NCBI GenBank assembly: GCA_947044365.1 | Contig: OX345636.1 | Span: 9,196,001 to 9,260,000 of the forward strand | Direction of reading: 5' to 3' | DNA: 64,000 bases | Source: Petrosia ficiformis | Taxonomy: Eukaryota; Porifera; Demospongiae; Haplosclerida; Petrosiidae | Shown: positions 43,060-54,913 of the stretch, piece by piece | How the letters are laid out: every line of letters starts with the position of its first letter | Numbering within the stretch: position 1 is the first letter of the stretch | Notes under the pieces: model-generated | What the model was told of the DNA's origin: nothing | What the model saw: the letters and a program-made list of their open reading frames with translations, nothing else | Database searches by the model: none | Program-made: the position numbers and the translations under genes

Positions 43060-45040
43060 ATGTCGTTAATATTTGGCCAAAAAAGCAGGAAGCTATAAGA
43101 GTAATCCTGAAAAACAACAAGCCTTATCTAAATCAAACTATAGAGCCAATACAGACAAATTCAAAGCTCTCTTTAAAATGAACTATACAAAAAAATTGTG
43201 ATGCTAGGACTAGGTCTTTTAAAACGTACTATACAGATAACAAAAAGACGAAGTGTGCTAATGAAAGGAACAAATATGTATTAGCAGAGCCTAAACTTGA
43301 TGTAAAAGAGCATTACATGAAAGAAATACAATTGTCTGTTAAATGATTCCTCTGCATGGTGAGAATTATTCAAAGCTTATAAGAAAAAGCATGCAGATTA
43401 GGCTAAAAGAATATCAAGAGGTATGAGTAAAGCTGTCTGTAAGATAACAGCCAAAGAAATACTCAACAAAACACTACAAAAGGGTAAGGAAAGTGTTGGG
43501 TCTCTACTCAGAGCTATTAGATTAATTAAACACCTTGACAATAAGGTGAAGGAAGACTTTGAGGAAGGATGTCATACCACTTCCTCTGAGCCTTACTATT
43601 ACGATGAAGCTTATCAGCTAATCAAGAGAGACACTGCTATACCTGTTGATCATAATGGAAAGTGTATAATAGCAAAAGTAATTAGTAAGTCAGACAATGA
43701 GACAAATACTAAAAACCATCCCATGAAATGGGAATGTTGTAGTGAACGTAAAGTTCCGACAAAATTAGAAGTAGATGCCATTTTGGCCTTAAAGGAAGCT
43801 TTCCAGAAACCAATGAATAAAATATTACATACACCTATACCTTTCACACATGTGATAATGGTTGTCCTAATCAGCATTATACTAAAGTTGTCAGTAAAGA
43901 ATATGATAATGATACTTGTTCATTTATAGACCTCAAAGGTCATCTTTTAGTGTGTTATGATAATGATAATCAATGTCATAGTAAACTCAGGGTATAAGAG
44001 CAGTGTCAACCATTATCCTGCTTTAACAAATTTCTTGCATGGTTTATACAGTAGTATGACAATTCACATGTATGTAGCCGCTATATATAATGACAATGCA
44101 CTAAGTGCTGGTGACTTCCATTCACTAATGGAATTCACAAACCTTGAATTTTACAATCTGTTTAGTACTAATGTTGAAGAAAAGTATGAGCAACATACTG
44201 ATACAATAGCAGCTGGGTCTATGCTTAGAAGTCCCAGATCTAGAATCACACCCACTTACTGACTACTTAGGCAAAGCTAATGATTGACTTAGATGAAGAA
44301 ATAGACAACTACCCTGAGCATGTAGCTGTGAGCGTCTGCATCAGAGGAAAAGCAGTTTCTCTGTCTGGTAACCTTGGCAGTGAGGTGTGGCCTAGATTAA
44401 AGAACTTTATAACACAAAACTATCCAGCTGCTACTCATCAGTAATTATTTATGCGCAATTATTGCAAAACCCTTGTCAAGAAAGACAAGTTGCGAGCACG
44501 ATGTGTTCTGAATGAACTACAAACAGTTCCCATTCCTTCAGAACTAAGTAATCTTGACTCGTTAAGTACACAACTCATTCAGCGAGCCAAGTCTTATCAA
44601 ACAACTGTTAGGCTTGGAACGTATACTGCTAAAGTACCTATCTACAATTATTCTCTTAAAGCATGTGCAGGTACCATGTTCTTTCTTCCCTTGCCTCTGA
44701 ATAAAACACTTGAAACTCTAGGTGAGGTAAGGGACTTAAGCAAAGTAGCTTTACCAAACCTGAATTATACATAATAGTCAATGCTAAGCCAACAAAAGGT
44801 AAAGTTATGTGGCGTAACTTGGTTAATGTTAGCCAAATTAAAACAGCTGTGCAAAAGCTTACAAAGATCAATTGGTTATACAAGAATGTAGATGATGAAT
44901 CTGTTGACGAATTGGCTAAACAGGTTGTAGAAGTTATCAATAACACTTCTAGTACAATTTTGGAGAAGGCTACTAAAGAGGACATTGTCTGGTTTTCAAG
45001 CTTATACTATAAGAAACTTAGATAATAAGCTATCAACTGA
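43060..45040 (+). pseudogene. Helitron N-terminal region
   Basis: Basic repeats such as KAGSYKSNPEKQQAL and NYRANTDKFKAL lead into frames 43423-43929, 43957-44262 and 44451-44774, then 44807-45025. Recognisable Helitron text includes ARCVLNELQTVPIPSELSNL and GTYTAKVPIYNY. Frameshifts occur near 43870, 44230 and 44770. Confidence 0.7.
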
Positions 45041-46200
45041 ATCTGACATAGATCAATACAAAGTTAAAAATGTCCAAGAAGATCCTTTAGATAATCGACA
45101 AAAGTATCTTGATGTTATGTGCTTTCCAATTCACTTTCCAACTGGACATTTTGGTAAATATCATCCTCGTGAGGTTAATCTCTCTCACAGGGAGTATGTC
45201 AAATCTCGACTACTCAATAAGGATTCATAGTTTAGAAAAGATCCACAATATGTGTTTTACCTGCTCCAGCAGAAAGAAATGCAAGAATTATTTATAATGT
45301 ACTATAATGTATTAAAAGTCGACCTATGTCAGTCAGTTCAGTGTTAAATAGGGTAGATAGTTCTGATGAAGGTTTTGAAGCTAATTTATGCACAATGCTT
45401 CAATCAGTACGTGGTACTAAACAGTATTGGTTTATAAGACAGAGTGAACTGAGATGTAAGATACGTGGGTGGGGTTCACCTACTATGTTTCTTACATTAA
45501 GTTGTGCAAAGTATGAGTCCTCTGATATTACTGCATATCTTAAAAAGGTTAATCATGTTCCTTCTGGCTATAATATAATAAAGCTTTGTACTAAAGTCCC
45601 AATATCGGTTTCTCTTACCTTCTAAAACACTGTTATAGTAAAAGGTGCATAGGCACAGTGATCACTTCTATTGGAAGAGGAGTATCAAACACGTGGTGCT
45701 CCACATTACCATATTCTTTTGTGGATAGGAGATGCACCTGTTATTGGGCATGATGATCGTGAACAAATACTAGAATGGATTGACGAGAGGATCACTTGTC
45801 ACATACATGATGAGAAAAACAATCCTGATTTACATAGGTTTGTTACTAGGCACAAATGTAGCACATATTGCAAACATAAGTGCAAGTGTGGTAGTACATT
45901 CATTACCATGTGCAGATTTGGTTTTCCTTGCCAGGTCTGTGAAAGTACTACCTTAAATTGTGTAGAAGACAGTCTTAAGACGCCCAAAAAATATACTAAC
46001 TGACACGATCAGATTTAGAGGTTAGAGTCAATGACTATAATCCTCTCATACTAATGCTCTGGAAAGCAAATATGGATATCCAATTTGTTGCTGAGTCCTC
46101 TTTAGCTCTTGCTCACTATGTTAGTGGTTATGTTACAAAAGCAGAAAGAACTAACATGCAAGAGGTATGGCAAGAAGTAATAGTATTTACAGTCGTCTTT
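45020..46200 (+). pseudogene. Helitron Rep (HUH nuclease) domain
   Basis: The block FPIHFPTGHFGKYHPREVNL starts the Helitron-like helicase N domain; SVRGTKQYWFIRQSEL and FLTLSCAKYESSDI follow. After a break at 45625, the Rep motif RGAPHYHILLWIG carries the His-hydrophobic-His metal site. LAHYVSGYVTKAERTN at about 46110-46160 carries the tyrosine motif. Rep nicks DNA to start rolling-circle transposition. Stops at 45228, 45623 and 46002, with frame changes, make it inactive. Confidence 0.88.
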
Positions 46201-47687
46201 GGAGCTATTGCTTGGTGATCAACTCTGTGAAAAGTCTGTCACAGTGAAGTGGATAGATGTTTCATTGCCTCATAAAAGAAACTGTAGATTGAAGGATCAC
46301 AAGGTGTTGAAGGACATAGCAGATGATAATCCTGAGACAGAAGACATCTTTGAGGACAACCTTATAGACTCTCAGAGACCAAGAGACTTGGAAAATATTT
46401 GTCTCTATGATTTTGTAGCTAATTATGAGGGGTATGGTAGAAATGACAATAGAGATAGGAAGTACAGCAAACTCACCAAACCTCGACTTCAAACCATAAA
46501 CTGTTTGATCCTGAAAAGGAAAATTAGAGAGAAGATTACTACTAATCTCTCTTATTTCTCTTTGTTCCTTTTACAGATGAGGGTAGTTTGCTTCTGTCGA
46601 AGAAAACAGCAGAAGAAGCTTTTAATCGCCTCTTACTCACAAATAGTTCAAGAAATATGATATTTGTAGGTGATCTTCTTCAACTACAACCAGTCAATTG
46701 TAATCCTGTCTTAGAGAGGATTACTAAGAAAACGCTATCATACAAACTGGGATGTGCAGCCTCAGTTAACATTTGGAGAGATTTTTTCATTTATGACAAA
46801 CTCACTATTAATGAGCATTAAAAAAAGGACAAAGAGTTTTCTTCAATGTTGGATGATGTTAGGTGTGGTTTTCCCACTGATGAAACTTTTTCAATCCTTA
46901 ATAAGAGAGTAAATACAATGTGCTTATCAGAAAAATTTAATGACCTTCAAGAAAGTGGTCAAAGTCCAGTGTGTCTTTTTCCAACTAGAAAACCATGTCA
47001 TGACTTCAATATGGAAATGCTTAACTCTCTTACTTCCAAATACATGAACTAGTATGTACTGATGAAGTAGATGACACTATCAGTATACGTAAATGGAAGA
47101 AAAAGCATCAGAGCAATTAGAGAAGCTCTACAATGATCGTATCAAGACAGCAGGACTGGAAGCAAAGCTTTCATTGGCTGTTGATGCATGAGTCATCTTG
47201 CAGCATATAATTTAAATCAGGATTAGTTAATGGTGCTATGGGTACTGTTATGTGTATTACATCACAACACATAACTGTTCAGTTTGACCATATTACTCAG
47301 CCTTACAATATAGAAATGGTCAAGAGCAAATTCATGGTTATGAAAAACTATTACGTGTATAGAAAACAATTTCCCCTAATTCTAGCATATGCTATAACTA
47401 TTCATAAATGCCAGAGATTGTCACTAGATTGTGCCATTATAGATGTCTCTGAGAATGTATTTAGTGATGGTATGGCTTATGTAGCATTATCTAGAGTCAG
47501 ATCACTTTCAGGGTTACATCTGGTTGCATTTCATCCCAAATCTAGCATTAGCTCTCTTAAAGACACTAATCGATTGAGGGAAAAATACACAACACTACCA
47601 GTTTATTCATTACCACCTCGATCTAAGACAAACAGAAAACGTAAGCTTACTGGTATAATGATCACCCTGAGCCCAAAAGGTCAATAA
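46200..47687 (+). pseudogene. Helitron helicase, Walker A and B region deleted
   Basis: After SVTVKWIDVSLPHKRN and LYDFVANYEGYGR, the frame TAEEAFNRLLL passes directly into TNSSRNMIFVGDLLQLQPVN. The helicase motifs I and II normally between these points (several hundred residues) are missing. Later motifs are present: VCLFPTRKPCHDFN, then LAYAITIHKCQRLSLDCAII, and AYVALSRVRSLSGLHLVAF (motif VI). Without the ATP-binding motifs it cannot act as a helicase. Further frame breaks occur near 46570, 46820 and 47050-47240. Confidence 0.85.
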
Positions 47688-47819
47688 CCTATAGTAAGAT
47701 TTTACCTAGAAATAAAAAACCTAAACAAAAGAAATACCTTTGAGTACTAATGTAGACAGTTACAAGCCAGCTAAAAGGTCATTGTCACAATCGTAATGAT
47801 TATAAACCCAGAGATGAAT

Positions 47820-49123
47820 GAGTGTGGCCATTTAAATGCTATTCAGTTGATGAGCAGTGGCAGCATAATCAATGTACCGACTTAGACCTGGTGGTCCAAA
47901 TGTTGATCTAAGACCTCCAAACCATATTAAGTATATAGAAGGGGATGGTAATTGTCTATTCCATTTCTTTTCATACATCATAATGGGTTCTGAAGAGCAA
48001 CATATAGCAGTACATACAGCCATTCTTAACCACATGATAGATATTGACCATTTCTTATTAGGTCATTATATTCCTGCTCAATATTCTATTGCTCAAGATT
48101 ATATACAAGATAAGAGTATGGACCAATTTCACATTCGTGGCACAGAAATTGAGATGTTTACTTTGGCCCATCTTTTACAAACCTGTGTATATATATATAG
48201 AACCAGGAGCTTATAAGCATCGCGAAGGAGCGTCAAACTCTAATATGTTTTGAAACCATCGAATCACTTGCAACCTGCCTTATATGGAAAATCTCTGTAA
48301 ACTGCATATATGATTTAAGTGGGTGGGATAAGTGTTTAAATAAAAATTATTATTTAAAAATATTATAAATCGACTATCATGTGCGTCTGACAAGATGAGT
48401 CTGTATAATCCCCCACTTCATTCTAGACAGAAATGATACTAATATAGTCAGCAAAGGATAGGTGCTACCAAACAAAAGTGTCAAAGTGCTGTCAGTGTGT
48501 TGATTCTACAGAGTGTACAAGAGAACTATTAATAGACAACAACAAAAGCAATATCTCTAATGAAATAAACGCATGATGATTAGTTTCTTACCTGGAGTAT
48601 TCAAGCTATCTTCTCGAGTTTCTTCTTAGCTTGTAAAACTTGCGTTTCGGGCTTCCAGTTAGTTTGAAATGTCCCATTTGAAATGTTCCATCCCAGAAAT
48701 CTGTGCATTGGTTCTTTTGATCGCTATTTCATCTCTACTAAACAACGAATCTGCTTAGGACTGTGGCTTGACTGTCCTTCTGCACGAGTTCGTTCGACAT
48801 TGTTTTCCTGACTAGATTCTAATAATTGCCTACCCACTTTGGAACACTTATCTTAAACCCATCCTTTTGACCACATTCGGAGTTTTGCTGAAAGTGTGAT
48901 TCGACAACAGATGGTTACTGCAGTTTGACGCTCTTTCGCGCCGCTTCGCAATGCTCATAAGCTCCTGATAGAACTGATGATTTTAATTGGTGTAGATATT
49001 CCCTTCATTATGTAGACAGAACTTTGAATGATGATAACCAATGAATGTCTATGTATATTAAATCATCCCCCAAATCATTTTGAGGTTGTACGTTCTATAC
49101 AACAGCCTCATTACATTGCTTGA
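47820..49123 (+). pseudogene. OTU-like protease domain of the Helitron, split by a MITE
   Basis: WPFKCYSVDEQWQHNQC leads, after a frame change, to IKYIEGDGNCLFHFFSYIIM with the Asp and Cys of OTU deubiquitinases. IEMFTLAHLLQTCVYIYRT follows. The frame is then cut by the MITE at 48204-48967; the direct repeat ATAGAAC flanks it, and the frame resumes exactly as DDFNWCRYSLHYVD when one repeat copy is removed. HPPNHFEVV, carrying the catalytic His, is one frame over and ends at 49123. A TGA after NDDNQ and the frame change near 49065 are extra lesions. Confidence 0.85.
48204..48967. mobile_element. hAT-like MITE inserted in the OTU domain
   Basis: Ends CAGGAGCTTATAAGCATCGC and, on the complement, CAGGAGCTTATGAGCATTGC, with AGCGTCAAACT further in. 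It is flanked by ATAGAAC (48197-48203 and 48968-48974), a 7-bp visible duplication. CAG ends suggest hAT, for which 8 bp is usual. The interior has no convincing protein. Confidence 0.85.
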
Positions 49124-49448
49124 TGTGATACTGAGTGTGACCTAAATGTTTCATTGTACATGTAGCTATGTTGTAATATTATGGAGCCTATAAAATAGGT
49201 AAACCTCCCTTACCACACTTCTACCACAAATTGTGTGGAATGCAAAGCTAAAAGTACATCTATACAATAATATCAGTGTTCTGAATTGAGATACACACAA
49301 TCTGTTCCCCTGTAGTGTCCACTAGGACCCAAATTCACCCAATAGAAGTCCATTGGGAAAATAAGTGGAACATTATATTTCATGTTTGTTCATATGCGCA
49401 TAGCAATGTTTTCCCTAGTGTATAAACTATCGTACTGAGCTACGAATT
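49124..49448. other. Junction between Helitron and the DUF6589/RecQ element
   Basis: AT-rich with no recognised gene. The 3' end of the Helitron and the left end of the next transposon should lie here. No TAGTCT-type end was found. Confidence 0.4.
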
Positions 49449-51748
49449 ATGTGCTCAAATACAAATCCTTCTGTTTTGCGAAGTCAAAGTCCAGATGATC
49501 TCATTGATTTTCAGTGGATGAAGCTTTATAAAGAGCTTCAAGAGCGAGCCCCAACATTTCTCATGATCTTCATGGCATCCACCAAAACTAGGACGCCACG
49601 GGATAACCAAACAGCTATTGTTGGCGTGTGTACTGCAATACTCTTGAAACATCGTTTTCAACATATGAATCTATTTCAAAAGCTAATTGGCCTTATTTTG
49701 TATGGAATGAATTCTCAGAAAATGGTGAGAAAATTAAAGTTTGTGATTAATTTCTAATACAACTATATATTGGTTTAGGTAGGTATTTCAAAGATTGAGT
49801 GCAATTGGACTATGTGTATCCCATAAGACAGTTACCAAATTAGTTGAGAGAATAAGCCATGGCCACGACAAAGTAGTGAAACTGTGGACAGATAATTGCA
49901 ATTTACAACTTACAGTTAGTGATGTTATTGGCACAGTGTGGACTGCATCATGTAGTTTTATGTGGTTTTTTTCTGTAGAAAATGAATGACATTCTCCAGT
50001 CAGTTACACATGGGTATAATGATAGTGAAGTTGAGAGTATCTCATCTTCTAGTACAGATTCTGAAGATTCTGATTATGAGCATGCTATGGATGAAAGTGA
50101 ATCTGATGAATCACTTAAACATCTTTCTTCTGATATGTCTGACACAGATACCACTGAATCCTCTTTATCTGATCATGAAATGGAAACATCCTGTTCTACT
50201 TCTCTGCTGGCAGCCACTTATGTTCCTTCTTCAGCTTCAGTTCCATTATTGGAAACTAAAACATCATTGCCATTCAAACTTGTAGGAGATAACATTGACA
50301 AAAATGTTAGACCAAGATATTAATCACAAATACTACAAAGAGATGTCATCAAAGTCAGAAGTGGTTAGAAACTTATTATTGTATGTGTTTGTGTGATATT
50401 TCATTAATGTAATCATACACAGGTACCTTTAGGTGTTCTTTGAAAGAATGAAATGAAATGTGCAGATATGATTGATATTATGAAATTCCACCACCAGTAT
50501 GTGCCAGTTGTTGAGTATGAAGAGAGGACAAGGTGTGATGAAATTGGTGATGTAATAGTTAAAGATGCAGTTATGTATCCACTATTGTTTGGAGGTGACC
50601 AACTCTCTGTTGCTAGACAGAGAACAGCTCTTAAAGTGATGTCAAATGCTGAAACACCGGCTTTAAGAATGGAAGGCCTTATTCCAACAATTGAAGACTG
50701 GCACACAAAGTTAACATTTCTTGAGGTATGTTTTGTATCTACATTGTAAATTATATTGTAGGTAGTCTGGAAACTATTCTACAAAATGAACTCTGCATCT
50801 CAACATTGTACCCTGTATCAGTTGCGAAATCTGATAAGACGATCTAATGTTTCAAAGAAGCCTAAAGCAAACTTTGATGCTTGTAACGAATTCTTTAAAA
50901 CTGTAGTAGTAAGTCATATTCTTGCATCGGCAATGCATTACCTAGGTATGGCATCTTTTGATGACTTATCTAGGAGTTCTGTTCTTCCAGCTGATGTATG
51001 ACTAATGGATAAGGAGCAAAGAAAAGGTTTACTTAAATCTGTTGCTACTGCAATTGTTTCAGACATGGTTGACTTCAACTATGGAAGCAGTAGTATTTCA
51101 ACATCTGGTGATAACAATGATGATTACATATACCAGTACGCACAACAACTAGTCAGTTTGGGATGTTTTTATTTAGAGTATGATGATGCAATTAAGGAAG
51201 GTGATGTGGAAAGGGTTTTTAGGTGTTGGAAGTACTTGTTACCAATTTTTGTGAACTCTGGACGAAAGAATTATTCAATAGAGGCTTTATTGCTTTTATG
51301 CCAACATGAGTACTTACTTCCTCCACAACAAGCTAAGCGGTTACTGTATTCAAGATTTGTAAACACTAGAGGAATACAAGGAAGAAACATACCTGCTGAT
51401 CTCCACAATGAGCACTTGAACAAAGCATGCAAAAATGCAATTGGAGGTCTTGGCTCAAATTTAAGCACAGAGCGTATACAAATGGTTGGAAGGTCTCTTG
51501 GAACTCTTGTGCCTATATTAGATAGTTTTGATATTGAAAACAATGTGAGCAAAAGTTATGGACATCACGCCCCAGTATCATCAGAGGAAGACATCACCAT
51601 CCTGGTAAATCAGCTACAACAGTCTGAGGTGTTTACTTCATCAAGATCACGTGAGCATGCATCATTTCAGGCAAAAAAAGCAGTTTTATATTCAAAGTCA
51701 AGGAAACAAATTCTGCAATGGATTTTAACACATATACCATATAAATAA
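49449..51748 (+). pseudogene. DUF6589-type DDE transposase-like protein
   Basis: The N-terminal part reads ELQERAPTFLMIFMASTKTR and GVCTAILLKHRFQHMNLFQK, typical of multi-copy DUF6589 proteins of corals, sponges and fungi. A serine/aspartate-rich insert (49990-50200) leads to the signature KLVGDNIDKNVRPRY, with a candidate first catalytic Asp. After an intron-like gap, YPLLFGGDQLSVARQRTALK supplies a second Asp. GRNIPADLHNEHLNKACKNA supplies a candidate Glu, followed by GSNLSTERIQMVGRSLGTLV. The last exon (51005-51748) is a clean 247-codon frame to TAA. Stops and frame changes near 49760, 50320 and 51000 may be introns or lesions. Transposase function for this family is inferred from the acidic residues and genomic dispersal. 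It converges on the RecQ gene. Confidence 0.75.
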
Positions 51749-51872
51749 TTTATCAAGTTTAATTGGTTACTCTAGATCTTCAATAAACATTCTTGTAATT
51801 GTTACTATTATCATAATTAATGATGTATCAGGTATATCTAAACTCTAAACACAAAATTGTCAACTGTTTTAG

Positions 51873-53220
51873 CTACAAAATAGTAAAACTTTTATCTAAA
51901 CAACAACTTTTGCAATCACAACGGCAGAAACAAATATCACAGCATGCACATCTAGTGGTAAAACAAGAATGGTGATATCCCTCCATGTATTCAAATAGTA
52001 AGTCCCGACGACATCCACAATTGGATTCACAATATCTTTTCATTCCATTACTTATGTACCTGAAAGTTCCTTTTCTCTTTAATAAAAGGGCAAGGCATGG
52101 CAAACCATCCCTACCAGCACGTCCTGTCTCTTGGACATATGACTCCACATCATCTGGGGGACCAAGATGCACTACCTGTCGTATGTCAGGGCAGTTAACA
52201 CCCATCCCGAATGCCACTGTTGCACAAACTACTCATAAGCAAGAATCACTTGTAAAACTAGCAATGATTTGGTTTTTGACAGTAATATCTGTGCAACTTG
52301 TGAACATGTCTACTAGCCTGTACTTTGAAAGTTGACAGGGGGCTCCATATGGCTCTGTAAAGCTTTCACCCATTTCAGACTTGAAGTAAAGATACAGATT
52401 GGCATAGTCTTCTAAACGACGACAGTAGATGATTGTACAGGGACAAATAGTCCTTTCATGTCTAAGTCTACATAACAGTGGTGCAAAGGTTTCAGACAGT
52501 GTCTTGTACTCACTGACAAAGTAAGTAATACTTTGGATTGAGTACAATAGAGAGATGGTCTTTCATCTCAAATAGTTTTCTAACTGCATACGAACAGATG
52601 GAGTAATGGTTGCAGTCAATGCCATCACGTTAATCTTCTCTGGTAGAATACTTCGTATCTCTCCAAGCTGAAGAAGAATACTTCTAAATGATTCAATTCA
52701 ATACAATTAATATACAGTATCATTTTACAGTTTCCATTAAAGATAATATATATTACCACTTTTTTATCAATAACTAATCCCTGAACTGCCATTTTGTTTA
52801 CATTAGAAGTGAGTACCTTTCTCCACTTCCGAGAAAGTAATGACTCAGGAGTAAAAAAAACTAATTGATACTCTCCAGTACAGATTCCATCCTTCATTTT
52901 TGCATATTCGTCATCAACTGCTAAAAGTCCCTTTGATTGGAAATATTTCACCTGGGGGCAATTATCATACAATCAGTATGCATAGTCAACTAACATGTGA
53001 TACAGAATTCATATTGAAGACAAACAATAGAGTGATATACTCATATCAAACCTGATCCTTCATTATAGCAGTGAGGGGGGTCACTACAATAACAATAGAT
53101 TTTATACTAGTACTGCTACCTTCCAGCTTATCAAATGCCATCTTCACTATTTTATACTGTTCATCTTTCAGTTGTATATATCCAAGTTCTTTCACTGAAT
53201 TTGTTATCGCTTCTTCCATG
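51873..53220 (-). pseudogene. RecQ-type DNA helicase, decayed
   Basis: The ATG at 53220 opens MEEAITNSVKELGYIQLKDE, the standard start of this transposon-linked RecQ group. It then jumps to IVIVVTPLTAIMKDQ without the Walker A segment. The next exon has GEYQLVFFTPESLLSRKWRK and stops at GLVIDKK, just before where the DEAH motif belongs. After an intron (about 52673-52767), LGEIRSILPEKINVMALTAT carries motif III. CTIIYCRRLEDYANLYLYF carries motif IV, and [20 protein letters not shown] with [10 protein letters not shown] carries motifs V-VI. A cysteine-rich zinc-binding tail follows. An in-frame TGA precedes [11 protein letters not shown]. Loss of motifs I and II means no ATPase activity. RecQ unwinds DNA and is expected to assist transposition in the neighbouring DUF6589 system (inference). 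Confidence 0.85.
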
Positions 53221-53315
53221 CTGTTTACTATGCGGTTTAGCAGTTATTGTAACACGTCACTTCCGCTACTGCAGAATTTCTGCAGCTAGAACAAAAACGG
53301 TATATACGCAGTTCA

Positions 53316-53360
53316 CCAGACCCTTCCTCCTCTATGCGAAGGGGTGGCAATGCCAGACTA
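53316..53360. repeat. RecQ-side terminus of the DUF6589/RecQ element
   Basis: CCAGACCCTTCCTCCTCTAT... ends GCCAGACTA; on the complement this reads TAGTCTGGCATTGCC. It lies 140 bp from the RecQ start codon. It matches the ends of the MITE at 54123-54512 and resembles those at 7792-9373. Confidence 0.7.
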
Positions 53361-54122
53361 ATTGGAGTTTGATAGTGCCTAGAAAGGTAAATTTTATGGT
53401 TTCAGTGAAAAGCTACAGAATTCAGCTTTCTTCAGCCCCTTGTAACTATAAAAGTAAAATGAATTTTCAGAAAACGGCTCTATTTGTTTTCTAAAATGCA
53501 TTGTACTTGGTGCACGCCATGATTGGTGGGGGTGGCTTTCTTGGTTTTGTACTTATTGCGATTGCAAAAATGGAGATTTTTTCAACACTCTCTTACTTAC
53601 AGACAAAAATAAAGATGATCAGAAGATATGAAGGTTGGTATTACACCAGGTTAGAGTCATATTATATAATATTCTATTTTGAAACTGATGGAGTCGCATC
53701 CGCCCACTCCCTAGTACCACCTTAAAATAATGATAAAAGATCACAAGATAACATAACTACACAACAACTTCAGATGCTGCTGGACTCGTTTATGATCTTT
53801 AACTATAAAATTAATAATAATAATTATTAATACAATAACTTGACATAATTACAAAAAAGATTTGTTGCTGAAAAACTGAAGTCCAAAAGTTGGTTGGTTC
53901 GCATACCGTATATCTTATTCACAGAATAAGAATTGAAAATTCGAAATTGGAGAGAAAAATGGATCACTCCACAATGAATTATAATTATGCAGCTAGTAAA
54001 GATGAAAGAATGATAAAACAGAAAAGTATGTGGGGATAGGAACACTGACCCAACTTCAAAACTGCTACAAATACAATATAGTTGAACTCCTACAGTTTAA
54101 CCAACAATGACTGCAGAGAGAC
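53361..54122. other. Spacer without recognised gene
   Basis: AT-rich; open frames have no family resemblance. No repeat structure is recognised except short AT tracts. Confidence 0.4.
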
Positions 54123-54512
54123 TAGTCTGGCGTTACTGCCCCTTCGCTTAGAGGAGGAAGGGTCTGGGGACAAGCGCATGTCGTACTTGTACAAGCTGCA
54201 GAATATTTGCAGACCAATCAGATTGCCCGAATTCAAGAGCACACCCACCTAGGAAATTCACACCTTGCTTTAAAGAGTTCTTTCCACATATTTAATACAT
54301 CAATAGAAGAGGGGCTATCTAGTAAACGACGTTCAGAACTTCGTGAAGATATATCGTCTCCACAACCGATAATGTTATTGTAAATTCTCCACGTATGTGG
54401 GCGATATTCAAGTAGCCCCACCTTAATCAACATTCCAGCTTGTACAAGTACGACATGCGCTTGTCCCCAGACCCTTCCTCCTCCAAGCGAAGGGGCGGTA
54501 ACGCCAGAACTA
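54123..54512. mobile_element. TAGTCT-family MITE with long inverted ends
   Basis: Ends TAGTCTGGCGTTACTGCCCC and, on the complement, TAGTTCTGGCGTTACCGCCC. The inverted identity continues through GGAAGGGTCTGGGGACAAGC to AGTACGACATGCGC, over 75 bp. The 240-bp interior holds a minus-strand frame ending VLNMWKELFKARCEFPRWVC, perhaps a remnant of a gene from the parent element. It lies 760 bp from the RecQ-side terminus. Confidence 0.8.
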
Positions 54513-54913
54513 TCATCAGTGTCACTACATTTCGATCTTTACAACTTCGAGATATTTTGTGTTGTGTTTCCTTCACTGGCACCGATTGCATGATGCTATT
54601 TAATATAATTTTCTGGATAGATGATGCTAACACAGCAGGTTAAACTAGATAATTGGACTATAAGTGAGGATAGATGCTGCAGTTCTGCGGCATAATGTGT
54701 TTAATGCAGCCTACTGGATATATATTAGTCTTACAGATGTATCTTTTTGTTGTTATCTCAGTGACACTGTTGCTCTTTTTTCAAAGTATGTATACATAAT
54801 AATAATTATACAACTATAATAATCATAAATTATTATTCTCTTATTATATGTATATTGTGCAATTGGTGACTTCTTTTGTACAGATGGTGGTTCTTAAAAG
54901 AACCATTTAAGTT

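Larger units (their letters stand above)
42895..49123 (+). mobile_element. Helitron (decayed)
   Basis: The plus strand carries, in order, an N-terminal 2A-like leader, a basic repeat region, the Helitron-like N domain, the HUH Rep nuclease, a Pif1-type helicase missing its first half, and an OTU cysteine protease. This is the layout of animal Helitrons with OTU. Frames are broken many times and a hAT-like MITE interrupts the OTU part. The 3' hairpin and CTRR terminus were not identified. It may lie in an intron of the EGF gene. Confidence 0.85.

Noticed and set aside
43650..43877. Minus-strand membrane protein opposite the Helitron N-terminal region
   Set aside because: It is a reverse-strand shadow of the Helitron frame, which has family resemblance on the plus strand.
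49982..50285. Alternative overlapping frame of about 99 codons in the serine/aspartate-rich insert
   Set aside because: The overlapping frame is a shadow of the acidic, serine-rich DUF6589 insert; the family signature lies in the other frame.
52625..52972. Continuous RecQ coding through 52673-52767
   Set aside because: The translation there is hydrophobic low-complexity sequence starting at a GTGGTA donor and ending at a CTTCAG acceptor; an intron explains it better.
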